A stretch of 10,170 nt of DNA from Isohypsibius dastychi (lineage: Eukaryota > Tardigrada > Eutardigrada > Parachela > Isohypsibiidae). The translations under genes and the position numbers were made by a program. Shown one piece after another: positions 7,278 through 10,170 of the stretch. Every line of letters begins with the position of its first letter. The first letter of the stretch is position 1. The notes below the pieces were generated by a model, which had not been told where the DNA came from, made no database searches, and saw only the letters and a list, made by a program, of their open reading frames with translations. Location: positions 1 to 10,170 of the forward strand of contig JAQIWT010001603.1 of assembly GCA_034696485.1 (NCBI GenBank). Reading direction: 5' to 3'.

Positions 7278-7582
7278 TTAGAAAGAAGATAGAAATCTGA
7301 CGCCGAAAAACATCGTCCATGTGAATGGTCCTTCGATGTCGCATTACCTCACAGCTTAAACATAACTGGGCAAAAAGAGGCAAAATTCCTCCACCCCAAC
7401 AACCAGAGCTTTCACCAGGCGGTACAACTGATGTGCTAATCTTCAGCTGCTCCTATTATTATTTTTGCTGCCAGTTTATTGCATGATTGGTTTTTCTACG
7501 GCGCATTTTTCGGAATGGGAAATGGATCATACTAATACAGTCAGGCGGATAAAATACCACCCGGATATTCCATAAGAATAAC
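7278..7582 (+). promoter_or_regulatory. Upstream region of the CCP-MAM receptor gene
   Basis: This 305-bp stretch before the receptor's ATG has no supported coding exon. An A/T-rich GATAAAATAC at 7548-7557 resembles a TATA box. It is only about 30 nt from the ATG, so the leader would be almost nil, and it may instead lie inside the 5' UTR. CTAATACAG at 7532-7540 is acceptor-like, which would allow a leader intron ending near 7540. The promoter itself cannot be pinned down. Confidence 0.25.
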
Positions 7583-9982
7583 ATGAAGTTTATTCTGTTG
7601 ATCTGCTTGATTTGTATTCTATTCGGGAATTTACTGTGTGATACCGTTTCACCGGCTTGTCCTCCACTGAACGGCTTATTATATGGAAAGGTGCATTATC
7701 GAAATGAGGGAAGAACCGCAGCGTTTTCCTGCAACCCCGGTTTTCAGATGAACGGTGCCAGGAATTCCAGGTGCCGTGAAGGAGTGTGGGAAAATCCAAC
7801 TCCGATCTGCTATAACAACGGTATTGCCTGAATCGAAATTATTGTTTAGGACTTTGAATAAATCAAACTTTCATGAACCCGCAGAACCCGGTTGTCCAGA
7901 AATAAAGGAGATTCCAAACGGAAATATCTTCCGGTCAGCGGAAAGGGGAATCATAGCTGTTCAATGCAATCGGGGATTTGAAAGAACTGGCTCGCATGTC
8001 CTGTTTTGCAATGGATCAAAATGGAATGATACAATACCGACTTGTAACCGTAAGCAAAATTCAGCCGCGCACACGAACATTTTTGAAAAAGAATAAAACT
8101 AATATTACCAATACAAATATTACCTATAGGTAACAAATATTATGCATAATATTGAGTATTATATTAATTAATTATATTGTACCTTACATTATTTACCAGA
8201 TAAATTTTACCAACATTGAATAATTTTCGAGACTTTTTCGTGAAAATAACTATCGTTTACAATATCGTAATACAATATGATAATTTTCCACCGCTACAAA
8301 ATATTTTCCGGAAGTAAAATATTTGACTCAGTGAGGCTGACTACAGCTGACAACACCGAAAAAAAACAGCCAATTAAAAAATCCGTCAACACATCAAATT
8401 TTGTCATGGAACGACCTGAACATAAAGATCTTTAGAAACCTGACTCTCGTCAGATTTTAACTCCATTTTGCTTCTAAAAAAACTCTGATTATAGTTAGAT
8501 CTCAGCTCCTTCTTTCAACGAGCCAACCAGATGTGGTCTCAATTACCAGCTTGTCATTACTCGCGATAAACACCAACAAGCCTTACTGCAATTTTGAGGA
8601 ACCATGCGCCTGGATTCAAGAACCGAGAGCCAAATATAGATGGACAATGCACAATGGAAGCACGACCAAAGGAACCCCGGATATCGGCGGCCCAGCTCAC
8701 GATGCAACCTCTGTCATGACGGGCACTTCCGGTAGCTATCAGCAAGTCAGATCTTGCTACATGAACAATCAGCTTGTTTTTCAACCAGGACATTACATGT
8801 ACGCGAGACCGACCTCAATTCAAGCCAATCCAAACGACACAGCCCAGCTGATATCCCCAATTTTTTCTCCAACCAAAACAAGCTCTTGCCTGACCTTTTC
8901 TTATTACATTCACGGACTCAGGTCAAGTAAGAAAAAAACGCTAAATAAGTAGCGAATATTGTGTATAACGTTCGCTGATTTACTAACTAATATTAAATAT
9001 TGAAAAATTAATAATTTAGTGAATGTTGCATGTTTACTTATTTTGGCATGTGTCTCGAACTCTCGATTAATTCAAGAATGTTACTTTAGGGTCTCTGAGA
9101 ATCCTAACCATGGAGTATGGAAGAGAAAATCGCTTCACAGAAGTATTGAAAATTACTGGAGATCACGGCGACATGTGGTTAACACAAAAACTCGACATTC
9201 CGGCTCAGAATGGCTCTTTTAGAGTAAATAATTACCACTTCAGAATTTATGTATATTCGGAACTCAAATTTATGGTTTACAGATCATATTCGAGGTGGCA
9301 AGGGGAGTCAACTTTGCTGCGGATGTCGGTAATTATATTTTCCAACGCTGAAGAATTTAACGAAAACCAAACATGACCCGCAAGTTCAAAGGTCATCCTA
9401 CAGATAACTTAATCATATTATGATATGATTGCAGCTGTTGATGAAATCGACTATGCGACACATTCCTGTATACAAGAACCCGAAATCGTCTCAAACGGTT
9501 CGCGCGCCAAAGACGATCTACTAACGGTTAGAATTTCTTCGCTCGACTCAGAAAGCGGGTCCGATAATAATTCCAGAAACTACCCGGAAGTCAACATCGA
9601 CATTTACGAATTCGGCAACCGGTCATTCGTGGATGAGCCATCAGAATTCAATATTAAAGTTATAAACAACCACTCAGCAACAATCAACCCAACCGATGTC
9701 CCGGAAGCGATTCCGTTCATCATCAAAACTCCGAAAATTCAAGATTCTGCCGAAAACAACTCTGGCCAAAAAACACTGATTATCTACGTAGGTGTTGCCA
9801 CTGCTGGGAGTGTTTTAGCCATTTCCATAGTTGGAACAATAGTATTTTTTCTCTGGAGACGCCGGAAGCAACGACAAGAAAAACCGGCAACCGAAGAAAC
9901 AGAATTTCAATATTTTTCCTACGCCAACGAAGGCTTTCATGAGATCGCAACTCTTCCGGCTGACAGAATTTTCAGAAAATAA
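7583..9982 (+). CDS. Type I membrane protein: signal peptide, two CCP/sushi domains, MAM domain, TM helix
   Basis: Exons are 7583-7820, 7885-8049, 8531-8926, 9090-9223, 9283-9328 and 9435-9982. They total 1527 nt, or 508 residues plus TAA, with GT-AG introns of 64, 481, 163, 59 and 106 nt. Residues 1-19 are a signal peptide. CCP1 has C26, C50, C64 and C76 with W69. CCP2, encoded by the phase 1-1 exon 2, has C83, C107, C121 and C133 with W126. The MAM domain spans C154 to C338. It starts CNFEEPCAW, contains LKITGDHGDMW, and is completed across two junctions as IIFEVARGVNFAADV plus AVDEIDY, which matches the family so well that it fixes the splice sites. The stalk (about 339-440) has N-X-S/T sequons at N347, N371, N388, N405 and N434. 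The TM helix is about 441-466, followed by RRRK and a 41-residue tail with Y486 and Y489. MAM domains mediate adhesion and dimerisation, and CCP modules bind proteins or glycans. A cell-surface adhesion or recognition role is inferred; the ligand is unknown. No enzyme domain is present. Confidence 0.9.
8120..8153. repeat. Two adjacent perfect palindromes in intron 2
   Basis: TTACCTATAGGTAA (8120-8133) is a perfect 14-bp palindrome. AATATTATGCATAATATT (8136-8153) is a perfect 18-bp palindrome starting two bases later. Both lie in the AT-rich start of the 481-nt second intron of the receptor gene. They could be homodimer binding sites or remnants of a small mobile element. There are no flanking direct repeats clear enough to call an insertion. 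Confidence 0.5.
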
Positions 9983-9983
9983 A
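9978..9983 (+). terminator. AATAAA polyA signal overlapping the receptor stop codon
   Basis: The hexamer AATAAA includes the TAA stop (9980-9982) of the receptor gene. A T-rich stretch about 50 nt downstream (10032-10051) could be the downstream element. If used, the 3' UTR would be only some 10-30 nt. No other AATAAA follows on the plus strand before the window ends, although the true signal could lie beyond it. Confidence 0.4.
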
Positions 9984-9988
9984 CTCAA

Positions 9989-10170
9989 CTACCCAAATAT
10001 GCTCAAACTTTCAAAAACGCCCAAACTGTAATCTTTTGTTTTATTTTCGTATTTACGGGTCAAATTCTGTTTACTTACTCTAAAACTCCTGCTAAGTTCA
10101 TCAGCTGGTTGTAATGTAAGAGGAAACTTAGCAGGAGCTGGAAACTTATGCGACACCAGTTAAAAACGGC
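9989..10170 (-). CDS. Possible 3' end of a convergent gene, partial (low support)
   Basis: On the minus strand one frame is open from the window edge (10170) for 92 nt to a strong donor, GA|GTAAGT (GT at 10078-10077). A 53-nt intron to TTACAG ending at 10026 would join in frame to 12 more residues and a TAG at 9991-9989, 7 nt from the receptor stop on the other strand. Intron size and frame fit the neighbourhood. However, the acceptor lacks a pyrimidine tract, the exons are short, and the encoded peptide (for example FQLLLSFLLHYNQLMNLAG) matches nothing I know. Treat as a weak lead. Confidence 0.2.
10086..10137. repeat. 13-bp perfect inverted repeat with 26-nt loop
   Basis: CTCCTGCTAAGTT (10086-10098) is exactly complementary to AACTTAGCAGGAG (10125-10137). 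The spacer is 26 nt. A perfect 13-bp stem at this spacing is unlikely by chance in a window of this size. It is too short for a typical pre-miRNA stem. It could be a small foldback element, the end of a MITE, or an RNA hairpin in a 3' UTR or in the candidate convergent exon. Confidence 0.6.

Noticed and set aside
8533-8952. MAM ORF taken as a separate gene starting at 8533
   Set aside because: That start is a GTG and the frame is fed by an in-frame splice from the CCP2 exon. The MAM domain is also completed by three later exons, so it is an internal part of the receptor.

Overview
The window is nuclear DNA from a compact animal genome, probably an invertebrate. No open reading frame is a complete gene on its own. 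Three multi-exon genes can be assembled, and every junction uses GT-AG, keeps the reading frame and rebuilds a sensible protein. Coding introns run from 52 to 481 nt, and most are 52-106 nt. CCP (sushi) and MAM modules in a membrane protein are animal hallmarks. The sequence does not fix the phylum. Short introns and a tyrosine-rich secreted protein would suit an arthropod, tardigrade or other small-genome ecdysozoan, but that is inference. There are no prokaryotic features, tRNA, rRNA, CRISPR array or recognisable transposon ORF.

Layout. (1) Positions 1-3193, minus strand: a six-exon gene for a secreted, cysteine-free, Tyr/Gly/Ser/Ala/Pro-rich protein of 529 residues. It probably has a spliced 5' leader reaching to about 3.5-3.9 kb and a small intron in its 3' UTR. 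(2) Positions 4318-6090, minus strand: a seven-exon gene for a 467-residue, hydrophilic, probably disordered protein that I do not recognise. Its introns are only 52-77 nt. (3) Positions 6091-7582: the divergent intergenic region. It holds candidate promoter elements, a short direct repeat pair and one possible minus-strand exon. (4) Positions 7583-9982, plus strand: a six-exon gene for a 508-residue type I membrane protein with signal peptide, two CCP domains, one MAM domain, an N-glycosylated stalk, a transmembrane helix and a 41-residue tail. (5) Positions 9983-10170: 3' flank with a 13-bp inverted repeat and a weak candidate for the end of a convergent gene.

The genes do not form an operon or an obvious pathway. 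The first and third encode extracellular products, a matrix-like secreted polymer and an adhesion-type receptor, so a shared role in a cuticle, eggshell or other extracellular layer is possible but not shown. All splice models were assembled by eye from splice signals and frame, and none is backed by transcripts here.
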